From: Mastigamoeba balamuthi
Lineage: Eukaryota; Evosea; Mastigamoebida; Mastigamoebidae
Direction of reading: 5' to 3'
Assembly (NCBI GenBank): GCA_902651635.1
Contig: CACRSC010000004.1
Location: 785,051-849,050 of the forward strand
Length of the DNA stretch: 64,000 nucleotides
Positions 22,737 to 34,665 of this stretch are shown here, in pieces (the stretch's first letter is position 1; the number at the start of each line of letters is the position of its first letter). The translations under genes and the position numbers were made by a program. The notes beneath the pieces are model-generated. The model did no database searches and was not told the origin of the DNA. It was given only the letters and a program-made list of their open reading frames with translations.

Positions 22737-24123
22737 TTAGATCTTTTGTGCGATTGCCTGCGCGACCTCCCTGGCGCCGTGCGACACCGCGTAGTCGAGG
22801 CACGTGCGGCCGTCGGGGAGGCGCGATGCGGGGCCGACGCTCCCGGACTCGACGAAAGCAACGGCGATGCCGTACGGCACTGCGCGCTCGAAGCATGTGT
22901 CGCCCCTGGACAGCACGTGCAGGCCGTCGAGTCCCATGAACCGCGCCATCACGTACGCGATCTCCTTCATGCCGCACTCGAGCGCCACCTCGAAGCACGT
23001 CTTGTCGTGCGGCGGCAGCTGCGTGTCCGGCGCCAGCGACCCCGCCGTCAGCGCCGCGAGCGAGACGTCCTTGGACTTGGCCCTCAGCGCGTGCTCGAAC
23101 GGCGTCGTGGCGTCGCTGAGCAGCGAGCGGGCGGGTAGCTTGCCCGAGGCCACGATCGCGATCGCCAGGTACGCGAGCCCGCTCGAGAACGCCTCCTCGA
23201 AGAACGTGCGGCCGTCGCCCGTCCTGCAGAGCGGGTCAAAGTCGTCCCTCTGCGCGAGCAGCTTGGCGACCTCGGCCGCGCGGGCGCGGACGGCTGCCTC
23301 GAAGCAGGTGATGCCCGTGGAGATGATGGCGTCGGCCCGGACCCCGCTCCCGCTCTGCACGAGCGCAGCGGCCACCGAGTGCGCCCCCGACGACAGCGCG
23401 TGCTCGAAGACGGTGGTGCCGTCGTCGAGCCTGTCGAACCCGCTGACGGCGCCCGTGCGGGCGAGGGCCTCGGCGAGAACCTCAGTCTCCGGGGTGCTCA
23501 GCACGCGCTCCCAGACCGTCCTGCCCGTGCTCAGGAAGGCGAACGGCGGCACGCGGCTGCGGTCGATCATCTCCTTGGCGAGAACCACGCGGCCGGGGCG
23601 GTCGGCGCAGTCCTCGAGGGCGCGCTCGAAGGCGGTCCTGCCGTCGGTGCCCCGCTCCATGGGGTCGAAGCCCTCCTTGCGCACGAGCGCGACGGCAGCG
23701 CCCGTGGCGCCGAACGAGACAAACGTCTCCAAGGCCGTCCTGGACGGCGTCACCTGCGTGTCGGCGAGCAGGGAGCTCTTGATCGCCAGCTGCTCGACGA
23801 ATCCGAAAGCGCTGCGCTCTAGTGCACGCTCGAGGAGCGTCTTGTTGGGGCGGCCAGCGGCAGGGCGGAGCGGGTCGACATCGCCAAAGGGCGAGGCGGC
23901 CACGAGGGCGGTGGCAACGTCGGGGCAACGCTCGAGCGCCACGTCGACGAGCTCGGAGTCGCCCACAGAGTCGCGGGCGTGCACATCGCCCGAGTGGACC
24001 AGCTTGAGCGCACCGGCAGTCTGCTCGTGCGTGGGGTCAGCTTGAGGCTTCTTGCCAGGAGCGCCTCACATCGGAAGAGTCGAGAAGGCCGAGAAGTGTG
24101 CTCAACGGTTCGCCCAGCGCCAT
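22737..24123 (-). CDS. Ankyrin-like repeat protein
   Basis: Two exons: 24123-24069 approximately (MALGEPLSTLLGLLDSSD), a 55-bp intron (GTGAGG...GAGCAG), then a long exon to the stop at 22737. The product is about 440 residues of repeats with the pattern DGRTxFExAL..G...VA.ALV.SG, each about 35-40 residues. This keeps the ankyrin helix-turn-helix spacing but uses FExAL where ankyrin repeats have LHxAA. About ten units are visible (DGRTAFERALEDC, DGTTVFEHALSSG, TGITCFEAAVRAR, DGRTFFEEAFSSG, HDKTCFEVALECG, DGRTCLDYAVSHG). It is probably a protein-protein interaction scaffold. No other domain is seen. Confidence 0.75.
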
Positions 24124-24226
24124 GGTGTGCCAGTAACAAAAGCAAAGAATCAACAGAGTAAAAATCCGATTTTCGCCTGTAGAAGATACCAGCAAGCGTA
24201 ATTGCCTGCGTTGAGTCATAACGCTA

Positions 24227-25160
24227 ATGTTCAAGATCAGGCCAGGTCCCCGTCTGACAGACCCCTCCGGTGCAGGTGACCGGGCTGCGACAACTCCCCC
24301 GTCCCCGGGTCCGACCTCTGGACCAGGCGGCTTGTTTGGGGTGCCCTCCATCGCTAAGCAGCACGCCTCTGGAGGACTCTTCCCTGCATCGGCCCCGCCT
24401 TCCAGGCTCTTCGCGACGAGGCAGCCTGACGCCCCTCCTGTGTATGACATTATTCCGCCTACCTTACTCAGCTCCCTACAGACCATACGACAGGGGAATG
24501 TTCGCAGTCCCGATGAGCCCCGCGCAGAAAAGGCCGCAGACAGTGCTTGCGACAAAGCTGCAAGCCGAAAAGCCAGTGGTGTCATCTCCCGTGTTTCCTC
24601 GGTCAAAGCCCTGCATCCCGACACGGCCCGTGGTGGCAGAGTCCACGACGACGGAGCCCGAGCTGTTGTCGCAGCTCGAGGAGCCGCAGCTATGTCAGCT
24701 GGCGGTCGGCGAGGTGGTTGTTCCAAATGAGAGGGCAAGCCCAGCCTCCGTGGTTCCTATGGATGTCTGCGTGCCCGAAGCCGACGAGGCGGCTCAGCCA
24801 ACGCCACAACCACAGCCCCCGAAGCCAGCAAGCCAGGCGGTGGCCGCTTTGGTGCCGAAGGCAGAGGTCCAGGAGCAGTACCAGCGCGCACGCCCCGCTG
24901 ATGACAGAATGGTCCCCGAGGCGCAGAAAACAGGAAACGTAGGGGCCAGGAGCGACTTGGAGAGACTGCGAGAGTTCCAGCGCAGACTGGAGGAGACGGT
25001 GGCGAGCCTCAAGGAAAGCGAGGCGGCTCTGCTGGAGGGCGCGGCGTCGCTCGCGCTCCTGAACAACGAGGTCCTCCACATGAGCTCCGGCGCGTTTCAC
25101 GCCAAAGCAGAGAGCACCAAGGCGCGGATAGAGGCGCTGCTGTCTCCGAAAAGAATCTAG
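24227..25160 (+). CDS. Unknown protein with low-complexity N-terminus and C-terminal coiled coil
   Basis: Exon 1 starts at ATG 24227 (MFKIRPGPRLTDPSGAG). A 40-bp intron (GTATGA...CTACAG, about 24440-24479) joins it to the long second exon (PYDRGMFAVPMSPAQKRP). The first part is Pro/Gly-rich with two GLF motifs (GGLFGV, GGLFPAS), reminiscent of FG-type nucleoporins but too few to claim. The last about 75 residues are predicted helical coiled coil (LERLREFQRRLEETVASL). A start motif GAAGATACC lies at 24182-24190, just upstream. I do not recognise the family. Confidence 0.55.
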
Positions 25161-25215
25161 ATCCGAGTCAACGGGGGGTCTTGGATTATTGGGAGAGATC
25201 GGAAATAAAAAGACC

Positions 25216-26081
25216 ATGGCACAAGAGGGTTCGGCGCTCCACGCGCAGGAAGCCGCCGCGGAGGAATTGCCATCGGGGCCCATCACCCTCACCGTGCACT
25301 CGCTTGATGGCCCCCCGCTGAAGGTAACGGGCATGGCAACGGACTTAATTCAGTCGTTTGTGGACCAGGTACACAACAGGACCCCGCACCCTTGCGCCAC
25401 TAAAAATGACAATCAGGTCATCAGGCTGAAGCACTACGACGAGCACAAGAGAGTCCGGCTGATATTCCAGGGGCGCCTCCTCGACAACAACGCGGCAGCG
25501 CACAGCGTGCACTTGCGAGACCAGTGCTCGGTCCACTGTGTGGTGTCCGACCGACCGCGCCCGCGGAACGAGGTCCGAATCAACATCAGGCCTCTGGAGC
25601 AGCCGTCCGCCGGCGCCGGAACCGCCCCCACGGGAGCACAGCAACCGGGCCCCAGAAGAGGGTTCGACCGCCTTCTGGACATGGGGTTCAGCCAGGAGGA
25701 CGTGTCACAGTTCCGCGAGCTCCTGAGGGAGCAGAGGGGCGAGAGCGACCTCAGCGGCGAGGAGCACATCAACTACGAAGCCGAGGAGCAGTGGATGGCA
25801 AACTCCACCCACGGTGAGGTCGTCCTTTCGATTTCATTTTCTCACCGCACGGCCACCCAGCGATCGAGCAAATGAGGGACGAAAGGGTCAGCCCAGCGGG
25901 ATCTGCGTGCGAGCTGGCGTTCGGAATGGCGCTCGGCTCGCTCCTCGGTGTAATTGTACTGTTCTGGCTGTGGGACGGCTCGCTCTCGGTCCGGGTGAAG
26001 CTCGGCATCATCATCGGCGTCTCCATTCACCTGATATTCTCGTTCGCGCGCCCGACGACGCCCCAAAAGACAGCCCAGTGA
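25216..26081 (+). CDS. Dsc3-like ubiquitin-fold membrane protein
   Basis: Main exons are 25216-25813 and 25861-26081. The N-terminus is a ubiquitin-like domain (ITLTVHSLDGPPLKV, RVRLIFQGRLLDNN, VHCVVSD). The middle carries a UBA-like stretch (GFDRLLDMGFSQEDVSQF) and the C-terminus two adjacent transmembrane helices (ALGSLLGVIVLFWLW and LGIIIGVSIHLIFSF). This matches the DUF2407/Dsc3 family, a subunit of the Golgi/ER Dsc E3 ubiquitin ligase. A 51-bp stretch inside exon 1 (GTACAC...AATCAG, about 25370-25420) interrupts the ubiquitin fold, has splice signals and is a multiple of three. It is probably a frame-preserving intron. Confidence 0.75.
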
Positions 26082-26241
26082 GAGCACTCCGCGAACCTGT
26101 GGGTACCTTGAAAACGCACGCACACACCGCACACGATAGGAAAGGGCAACAGATCCAGTTTGCTCGAATGGAGCAACCAAAGCAAATCTAGTGGCTTCCC
26201 AAGTATCTGCCCCCCAGATTCCTCCTCAGTCCCCAACGCTC

Positions 26242-28542
26242 ATGTGGAAGAAGAAGATCAAAAACCGCGGAGGGTCCTCGGGCGGCGAGTCTGCCACCTC
26301 CTCCCCCGTCGTGTCCCCCCTGCCCGCCGTCCCGCCGCTGCCGCCGCTGCCCGCGCAGCCGCAGTCGCTGTCGCCAGTGCCGTGCTCGTCGCCTACCGTG
26401 GGCCTCGCGGTGTCCCCCGGCCGCCGCTCTCAGTCCCCTCCCGCCGCCGCTCCGTGGGTGGCCTCGTCCTCTCCCGTCATACAAGCCCCGGCGCCGGCCG
26501 TCCTGACCATGTCGTCGGGCAGAGCCCCCGCAGCCGCGCACCAGTCGTCCGAGTCGCCGCTGCTGCCGCTGCGGAGGTTCGCCGACTATTCGCCGGCGCT
26601 CGGGGAGGGCGAGACGCCGAGGTCCGCGAGGGACCTGCCGGCCGAGATCAACGGATGGGTGCGGGCCTCCCCCTTGGGGCGCGGGCGGGGAGACGGGGGG
26701 GTGGTCTAACGTCGCGTCTCGGCCCCCGAAGAAACCCGTGGAGCTGATAGGGTCAGGGGCCACGGGGGTCGTCTACAAGGCTGTCAACGTCTCCACCGGC
26801 GAGTTCGCAGCCATCAAGCTCATGAAAAAGGTGAGTCACGTGCCCCCTCGCGGCGGTACCGGCATCCAACGAGTCGCGTCCCCCCACCCCGTGCAGAACT
26901 CGAAGCTCGCCACGTCGTCAATTCAGAGCATCCAGGTGAGAGCGGCTCGGAAATATCGGCAACGCGCGTCTAACGGTTGCGCTGAGAACAGAAAGAGATA
27001 GAAATACTGAACAAGCTGAACCACCCCAACATCGTCAAGGTCATCTCGCACTCGGCCTCGGACGACCACATCAGCCTCGTCCTCGAGTGCGCGTGACCGC
27101 CCGCCCGCCTCTGCTCAGCCCTCGGAACCCCCCGTTCCCAAAGGTACGTGGACGGAGGCTCGCTGCTCTCGATCGTGCAGAAGTTCGGGAGGTTCCCTGA
27201 AAACCTGGCGGCGATCTACATGGACCACGTCATGGCCGGGCTGATATACCTGCACCAGAACGGTGTGATTCACCGGGACATCAAGGGCGCCAACATCCTC
27301 ATCACAAAGGAGGGCGTCGCGAAGCTTGTCGACTTTGGCTGCGCTGCCGCCGTTTGCGCTGACATGACCAAGCGAGTCACGGTGGTCGGAACGCCCTACT
27401 GGAGTACGCCTTGCCTCGGCGATTGGGAGGGTGTTGAAATGCTTGCTCGATGGCTGCGAGCCATTTCGAAGTCTCCAGCATACCCACCCATAGCTGCTGG
27501 GCATTGATTGACTTTGCCGCTGTGCAGTGGCCCCGGAGGTGGTCGAGATGTCCGGGCAGTGCGCGGAGAGCGACATCTGGTCGGTGGGAGCCACGATCAT
27601 CGAGCTGCTGACCACTGTCCCGCCGTACTGGGGAGCACCCCCTGTGAGCGCCATGTTCCATATAGTGCAGGACCCGCACCCTCCCCTTCCGGATAAGATC
27701 TCTCCCGTACGTGCCGACCTCATTGCTTTCGCAGTCGGACACTCAGAGCCTTCTTGCAGGAGCTCAACGACCTGCTGACGAGATGCTTCAACAAAGACCC
27801 TTCGCGGAGGCCCTCGGCAGAGTTGATGAGGAACCACCCGTGGTTCCTGAAGCACCTGCGAGTGTCGGAGAGGCCGTCGTGTGCCACTCCGAGCATCATG
27901 CCCGTGATGGACATTGTCGAGGCCGTGAAGACGTTCAACGGCGACTCCACATTCACCGGATCGGACACACCAGACTGGTCGTCAGAGGATGACCTCATGT
28001 CTCCCGTTCTGGCTCTGCGCCGCTCTGCGCCTGTGTCCGCAGCGGGGACGGACGCGATCCACAAGATAGCGGAGCTCAACAAGCTCGTGGAGTCTCTGCA
28101 GGCAAAGGTTGAAAAGCAGGTTGGCTTGCATTGCATACGACATTCTGTGTTATTAACCGCTGGGCCCTACAGAAAAAGAAGCAGATGGCGTACAAGGAGT
28201 GCATACAGGCGCTGCAGACCAAGTGCACCCAGCAGCAGCAGGCACTTATCTCGCGCAACACTGACAGCAAGACCCTCCAGGAGTACGCTCGTCCCTGCTA
28301 ATCGGTATTCTCACGCCTGTCGTGCCATCTGTACAGCTTCTTCTACCTGGTCGCCATGGCTTCCAGAATAAACCGCAATGGCAAAGTACGGTCCCCACAT
28401 ACAGTCGGGCGTTTACCTCCCTCCGTAATACCAGCAGGGGACCGAGACGAATGTCAAGGCGCTGTACGAAAAGGCTCAAAAGGAGAGCGTTCCGTGGAAC
28501 CAGTGGATCGAGTGGGTTCCCAAGGCCATGTCTGGACAGTGA
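26242..28542 (+). CDS. STE-group protein kinase, Cdc7/SepH/MAP3K-epsilon type
   Basis: About ten exons. The N-terminal about 145 residues are Pro/Ser-rich. The kinase domain begins about 26733 and is assembled from exons ending or starting at 26830, 26898-26935, 26995, 27145, 27403, 27528, 27706 and 27760. Motifs are GSGATGVVYKA, AAIKLMKK, HRDIKGANI, VDFGCAA, VVGTPYWMAPE (made only by splicing A|TG) and SDIWSVGATIIELLT. The closest pattern is fission yeast Cdc7 / plant MAP3K-epsilon, kinases of septation and cytokinesis. The C-terminal exons (coiled coil, then a short WIEWVPKAMSGQ end) are shorter than in those homologues, which have long ARM-like tails. Confidence 0.88.
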
Positions 28543-28927
28543 GGACGCGTTTGAAGACACGGTCCCCACGACTCAATGCTCTCGTATTCGGCCGATGACA
28601 TTTTGCTTTGGGTGGAATAGCGCAAACCGCATTAACACAGCAGGTAGAATACCCTGAAAGACTGTGTGGTATCTGTTCGGATGTCTTGAAGGAGTTTTCT
28701 CCTGCACTGCTCCTCGCTGAGAATGACGGGGCAAGGGAGAGACAAGGTTACTACTGGCAATCAGCTGCGTCCCGGGTGCAGGCAGCAGGCCCTTCGGCGG
28801 CCCTGAGCACGGCTGTCCATGATCTGTGGTTCTGTGTTCCCGCAACCTGACGTGAAGCCACACAAGGAGTGCAGTTGACAGATTTACTTTGCTCAAGTCC
28901 TGTGCCGTGGTACTCAATCCGCTGCGA
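28543..28927. other. Convergent intergenic region
   Basis: About 385 bp between the stops of the kinase gene and the minus-strand basic protein gene. No feature is recognised beyond likely 3' UTRs. Confidence 0.6.
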
Positions 28928-29840
28928 TCACTTGCGTGTGCTCAGTGTGGGCACCGGCTTCGCGTCTTTGGGAGCAGCACTCTTTCTTCCGGCAGTCGTT
29001 GCGCGACCGCTGCTCCTCGACAGCGACGGTAGCGATGTGGCCTGTTGCTCCGCCGCCCGCCCAGTGCTCGCCCTCGTGGCAGTCGCCGTCTTCTTCGCCT
29101 TTGGTCCGTGTGTCCCCGCGTCTTTGCCCTGCCCCTGCTCTGGCCTCTGCTTCTGCCTCTCCGCGGTCTCCGACGACCTTCTCCGCGCCCTCTTGCCCGC
29201 AGGCGCGCTCTGCGGGGACTCGCGCGCTCTCCCGCCTTCGGCCCTGCCCCCCTGCGCCGGCTCTGGGCCGGGGGGCGAGTCCTTTGCCCTGCACGACCTC
29301 TGCCGAGCCGGCATGCGTGCCACAGCGTCCAAGAGGTCCGCCTCGCGCGCGACGTCCCTGTACGACCCCGCCTGGGCGATCACGCACTCCTGCGCGCGGC
29401 TCGTCTCTGCTGCCGTGCCAGGGGGCGCGCGCCTGGCGACGACTGGCGTGCCGACCACTCTGCGCGGCGTGTGGCGGTGGGGAGTGCGTTCTGAGTCTCT
29501 GGGAGGGCTGCACACGGGGGGCACGCCATAGGGGAGCTGGGCGCTCGCTCGGTACCTCAGGTGCGGAGCATCGAAGACCCAGTCGGCCCACTCGGCGTCG
29601 AGACCGCACGCGTCCCAGGGGACCTCTGCAGGCGGAGGTCGTCAGGAGGTGAAGTCGCGCCAGCGGCAGAGCACGAGGGGCGCGGAAGGGGAGGGGCGCG
29701 TGCCGCCATGAAGCGCTCGGTCGAACGATTCCAGCGCCATCCCGATCTCTCTTGTCAGCTGCCGGTCGTACTCGTCCTGCCATGTTTGCCCGTGGGCGGC
29801 GCTCAGAGAAGAGGGCGCTGGAGGAACGCACCATTTCCGT
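28928..29840 (-). CDS. Unknown basic low-complexity protein (5' exon uncertain)
   Basis: The stop is at 28928. The main exon reads back through a Lys/Ala/Arg-rich tail (GKRARRRSSETAERQKQRP, KAKKTATATRAS) to a more ordered start around 29,620 (VPWDACGLDAEWADWVFDA). Its frame is interrupted upstream. A separate stretch at about 29,790-29,650 (TWQDEYDRQLTREIGMALE) looks like its 5' exon, giving a protein of roughly 270 residues. An alternative 306-codon frame beginning at ATG 29834 covers the same area but is Arg-rich shadow-like sequence. No domain is recognised. It is divergent from the DNA polymerase gene. Confidence 0.45.
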
Positions 29841-29912
29841 GGGTCGGGGTAAATGACCCCGATACGCGTATCTCCTCAGGGGAGATATTTCTCAAATCCC
29901 GTTTTGCCGGCA

Positions 29913-32900
29913 ATGACGCTCACCGAGGAGCAGCTGGCGCGCATCGAGAGGAACCGGGCCGAGGCGCTGCGCAGGCGCGCGGCGTCCATCGCCAGGGCCC
30001 AGGCGCAGCAGGCCGCCGTGGCCAGGGCCCAGGCCCAGCAGGCGTCCGTCGCCAAGGCGCAGACGCAGCAGACCTGGGAGACCGTCTGGGACGCCAAGGA
30101 CGCCTACAAGAGGCACCAGGCACCGCCCGCTGCCCGCTGCCCGCTGCCCGCTGTGCCCCCCAGGCCTGACAGCCGGCCTCTCCAGGCGTGCCAGAGTGCA
30201 GCTGCGGGCGACGCGGCGTGGGTGCCCAAGGCGCGCGTGGACACGGGCGGCCCTGCGCCTGCACTGCCGCTGCCGAGTGCCGCGCCCTCGCCGCTTAAGT
30301 GCCCCGCTGCTGTCCCGCTGCGCCCCTGCGAGGCCCGGGGCGGGGGCCCTGCCTCCCTCTCCCAGGCACCGGGTGCTGCATCACCGCGCCCTGCTCCGGC
30401 AGTCGTCGCAGTCGACGACGAGACGAGTGGCGCCCGGGGTCGTCTGGAGCCCTCTGCTGCCGCCGCTACAGACGGGGTGTCTGTGGAGGCCGAGCCCGGG
30501 AAGGAAGCGCCTCCGGGCCCTGCTGCCCCGCTTGACCCGGGAGACGACGAGGGGTGGAGTGCTCCCTCGGCCCCCAGCTCGTGGGCGCCCAAGAGGCACG
30601 CCGTGTCCGTGCCGCAGAGCACGCCGTGCGCGAAGAAGCCCAAGGCGGCCCCTGCATGCTACGTGCCGCCTGGCCACTCGCTTGTCGCCCCCGAGTCGGT
30701 TGCTGCGCTGCTCGAGGGCTGCTCTGGCGTCGCCCTGGCGCTGCACCTCGCCGATGGCTCCACCAGTTTCCGCTGCCCGGACCCCTACTCCCCCGAGGCG
30801 TGCGTGGGCGTCTCGCTCCTGCCCGTGTGGGAGCGCCCTCGCGTCCCGCCCAAGGAGGCGCCCTCGGCGCCGTGGTACGTTCCCGTGCCTCTGGGCCAGC
30901 TGCTGCCCGATGGAGTGGCGGTGACGTGCTACGCGGCCCAGCACGCCTGCAGGAGCCTTGGGAGCGCGATGCCAAACTGCGCCTGCGTCAGGGACGCCAA
31001 GGTCGCCGCGTGGGTCGTGGACCCTGACGCTCCAGAGTCTTCCCTTGGCTTCTCAGAGCTGGTGTTCTCCCGGCTCTCAGTTCCCGACAGCCGCTCCTTG
31101 ACTCCAGCAGAGATCCTCTCGCAGGGTTCGGTTCTGCGCGGACGCGTCTTGCCCCGTTACTGACGGTTTCCGAACAGACCTGGCGCATCTCGTTCAGTTG
31201 ATGAAGAAACTGGACGAGGAGCTCGTGGAGGAGGACCTGGAGAGCGCGTTCTCGTTCGAGATGATGGTCGTCCCCATCCTGGCGCGTATGGAGGTCCTGG
31301 GCGCCCCTGTGCAGCCCGAGAGGCTCGTTGCGCATCGCGAGGCGCTTGAGGTGCGGCTGGAGCAGCTCGGAAGAGAAGCTTCGAGCGTCGCTGGCATGCA
31401 GGTCAACCTCGCAAGGTGTGAACTCCTCGCGGTTCTCGTCTGGCATCTGAAGGCCTGCTCAGTGCTAAGCAGGTTGCCCACATCCTGTACGACATCCTCA
31501 AGCTGCCTTCCACCGGTAAGAAGCCAAGATCCACCTCGGAGTCGGCTCTGGAGCAACTGTCCGACCGCCACCCGTTTGTCAATTTCGTCCTGGAGCACCG
31601 CAAGTGCTCCAAGATCCTCGGGACCTACGTGGCCTCGCTGGACAACAAGGCCAAGAAGGACGCAGACGGCTCGTACAAGATCCACTCGCAGTGGCTACAC
31701 ACGACCACGGGAACCGGGCGACTGTCCTCGGCGAACCCTGTGCGTTGCGTTCGTTGTCAATCTTTGTTGCTGAGATGACTGTCGCAGAACCTGCAAAACC
31801 TGCCGCGTGGGGCCGTCACCTTCCCTCCGTTCGGATCCTCGGATGAGGCCGTCGTTGTGTGCGTGAGGGACGCGTTCCATTGCGCACCCGGGTACGTGCA
31901 ATTTCCCTGGTCATGTCTCCTGGCTCAGGGCTTTTTTGAAGATGGATGTTCGTCTCGGCGGATTACTCGCAGATTGAGCTCCGCGTGCTGGCTCACTTCT
32001 CCAAGGATGCCGTGCTTATCGACACCTTCACCAACGGCGGCGATATTCACGCGCTTCTTGCCTCCAAGATAAACAGTTTGCGCTTCGTACCGTAATCACG
32101 CAAGTCCTCACACGCTTGGCGCAGGAAAACCGTTGGAAAGTGTGACGTCTGAGGACAGGACTCGAGCCAAGAGGGTTGTTTTCGGCGTGCTCTACGGGAT
32201 GGGTGTGTGAAGTCTCTACGTTAATTTGTTCTGACGTTTATCAGGGGCATCTACTCTCGCTTCCATGTTGAAGATGCGCGTGAACGAGGCGTCCAGCTTC
32301 ATCACGTCGTTTTTCGACAGCGTGAGTAAGGCGTCAGGCCACCCCTTCTGACGGTTTTCCCACAGTTCCCCTCTGTCAAAGTCTTTATCGAGACGACAAA
32401 GCAGCGCGCTCAAAGCCAGAGGTGTGTCAGAACGTTGCTGGGGAGAATCCGCAGGCTCGAGGGGCTCGCCTCCGCCAATGGCTCGCAACGGGCGCGCTGC
32501 CAGAGGCAAGCCGTGAATACCGTCATCCAGGGATCGGCGGCAGACATCGTACTGGGCAGTCCTCTTCACGCGCACTCACTCTGGCGTAGGTCAAGGCTGC
32601 GATGATCCGAGTGCACTCGAAGATCGAGGGGACAGCCGCGAAGATGGTGATGCAGATCCACGACGAGGTGGTGCTTCAGGTCCCTGCCGCCGAGGCCGAA
32701 TCCTTTGCTGCTGTTCTGCGCGAGTCGATGGAGGAGCCTCTGGCAGGTGGGACTCTAGACGTACCGCTGCGTGTGAATCTGTACGGTTGATGACTGGGCG
32801 TGTTACGTGTGTGGCTGACTTCGCAAAACCACATGGCAGGCGCTATGGTGAGTCGCTCGGCGCCCTGCGCAGCGAGCTGAACTCGGAGAGCAGCAGCACA

Positions 32901-32978
32901 GAAGCCGCAGCAGAGGACCTCGACGTCGCAGCGTTGTTCTATGACGACGACACTCCCATGGATGAGTCGTTTGATTAG
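29913..32978 (+). CDS. Family A DNA polymerase of Pol theta/nu type, with RPA32-binding-like N-terminus
   Basis: About ten exons; exon 1 is 29913 to about 31116. The N-terminus (LTEEQLARIERNRAEALRRR) resembles the RPA32-binding helix of SMARCAL1 and UNG2. A Pro/Ala-rich linker follows, then a degenerate exonuclease-like domain (WYVPVPLGQLL; DAKVAAWVVDPDAPE) as in POLQ/POLN, without the catalytic acidic residues. The polymerase core has TGTGRLSSANPNLQNLP, motif A SADYSQIELRVL, motif B RAKRVVFGVLYG, then VIQGSAADIV and motif C MQIHDEVVLQV. No helicase domain is nearby. The last splice (CT|GTACGG...GGCAG|GCGC) replaces an early stop at 32788 with RYGESLGAL and an acidic tail. The expected role is translesion synthesis or end joining. 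Confidence 0.87.
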
Positions 32979-33041
32979 CAACAGTAGCTACTATTTGCGG
33001 CTGTGTGGGGTGGTGCGGTTTGATGTCTTTCTCTCGTGTTG

Positions 33042-34312
33042 CTAGTGCTGCTGCTGCACGAGTATTTCCTCCATCCCAAACTGCTGCTGGTACGTATACA
33101 TGAATACGGACGTCGCGATCTCCCTGTGCAACAGCTGAGCAAGTGGGTTGGGGGGGGGGGCGCTGATCGGTAGTGGGAAGCACCTTTGCCTGACAGCGGG
33201 TAGGTTTCCGGCCAACACCTCCTGGCTGATGCCCTCCCCTGCGCCAAGCGAGTTAGGAACGATACGGGAACTTGCCCTCGGCGCACTCTCGTCCTCGGCC
33301 TCTCCGTCCGCCTCGTTGCTGATGCGCGTCCGCGCGGGCGGCGGCGACGTGTTGGACTGTGTCAGGAGCGCCCCGTTCTCCGAGCTCGAGCGCCCGGGCG
33401 CCGTGTCCACTGTACGGTACAGTACAGTATGTGAGAAGACGCTACTGTATGTGCGCAGGGGCCGTGGCCCTGGCGGAGCGGGTTCGCCTCCGTACCGAGC
33501 GGGATGATCGCGTCCTCTGCGCGGTGCGTCTGCGGCGGGGTGCCTGGCACGGGGCCCCCGGGGGCAGGCCCCGGTCCCGCTGCGGGCGGCTGCTCGGGCG
33601 GCGGCGGGGCGCCAATGAGCTTCATGACGATCCACCAGAGCCACTTCTCGGGGAAGACGCGCAGCAGCCCCTGGCCCATCCTGGCCAGCCTGTTCACGAA
33701 CCTGTGCCCACGCAGGGGAGGGTGGGGGTAGTAGCCCCCCACGAGTCAGCCCTACAAGGGGACACGTGTGAAGGGGCGCGAGGTGTGGGGGGGGCGACGC
33801 CCACCCGGGCATGCGGGGGCAGTGCAGGCGGCGCAGGAGCTCCTCCGAGAAGGCGTTGCAGTTGCGGCGGATGGGGTGGTACGTGTTGCCGCGGTACGAG
33901 TCGGTGAGCTCGTCGATGATCTCGTAGAGGTGCTCGGGCGTGTCCGCCGTCTCGCCGAGATGCAGCGACACCCTGTTGGATTCCTGTTGAGATCTGCTCC
34001 GGGAAAAAGTCTGGTGCGGGCGGGGGCGGGTCTGCGTCGACTGACAGCAGCGGCGCGGTGTTGGCGGCGACGGTGTGGTCGATGCCGATGACGCCGGTGA
34101 AGCCGTACGGGTGCCCCTGGAACCAAAACTCCTTGCTGGGCAGGAGTTGCGGTCGGTCCGTCTTTTGAGTCGCGGGCGGAAGGAAACGGGGGGGCAGGCT
34201 CGGACTTGAGGGCGGTCAGCTCGATGCCGGAGTGGTACAGGCCGAGGCCTATCTTGCGCAGCTTGGCATTGAGGGGCGGTGCGAGGTCGTAGACGTGCAC
34301 TATTACAGCCAT
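33042..34312 (-). CDS. DeSI/PPPDE-type deSUMOylating or deubiquitinating peptidase
   Basis: ATG 34312 opens with VIVHVYDLAPPLN and GLYHSGIEL, which contains the catalytic His of the PPPDE fold. After one intron come FWFQGHPYGFTGVIGID and then LGETADTPEHLYEIIDELT. The catalytic Cys lies in RNCNAFSEELLRRL. This His-Cys order and spacing fits DeSI-1/DeSI-2. The C-terminal exons encode a hydrophobic-basic helix (FPEKWLWWIVMKLIG) and a Pro/Ser-rich tail with polymorphic-looking short repeats near 33,410-33,440, much longer than in animal DeSI proteins. The 5' ends of this gene and eL37 are 353 bp apart and divergent. Confidence 0.8.
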
Positions 34313-34665
34313 CAGCCGCTCAGAAGACGTTTGCTTCTCAGGAGGGCGAAGATATCCGGGGAATTAGTTGGGGAATCTGCGGATATCTCACCAATGACGC
34401 CAACCGGTCGCGGTCAGGGGCCAGTGAAACAGCCGGGGCAATGCGGCGTGGGATCGCGGTGGCCCGCGCGCGGGCCGCCGGAAGCGCCGGAGGCACCCCA
34501 GGCAGGGCGGATCGCTTTAAATCGGCAAAATAAAACCTGTTCGCCGGCCAAGCGTCGCCTGATGGCGTAAACAGTGACATCAACAGCCTTTTTTTCGTGC
34601 GCGCTCTTTTGTCTCTCGCTCTCTTTCTTTTCCTTAGGTCCAAGCCCTTTGAGCCCTTCAGCAAC

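Noticed and set aside
32788-32790. Apparent stop codon of the DNA polymerase
   Set aside because: It falls inside a short intron (CT|GTACGG...GGCAG). Splicing yields RYGESLGAL, the expected family A ending, and the frame continues to 32978.
33405-33445. Palindromic GTACGGTACAGTACAGTA tract
   Set aside because: Short and imperfect, inside the low-complexity tail region of the DeSI gene; no wider repeat or symmetry supports an origin or element.
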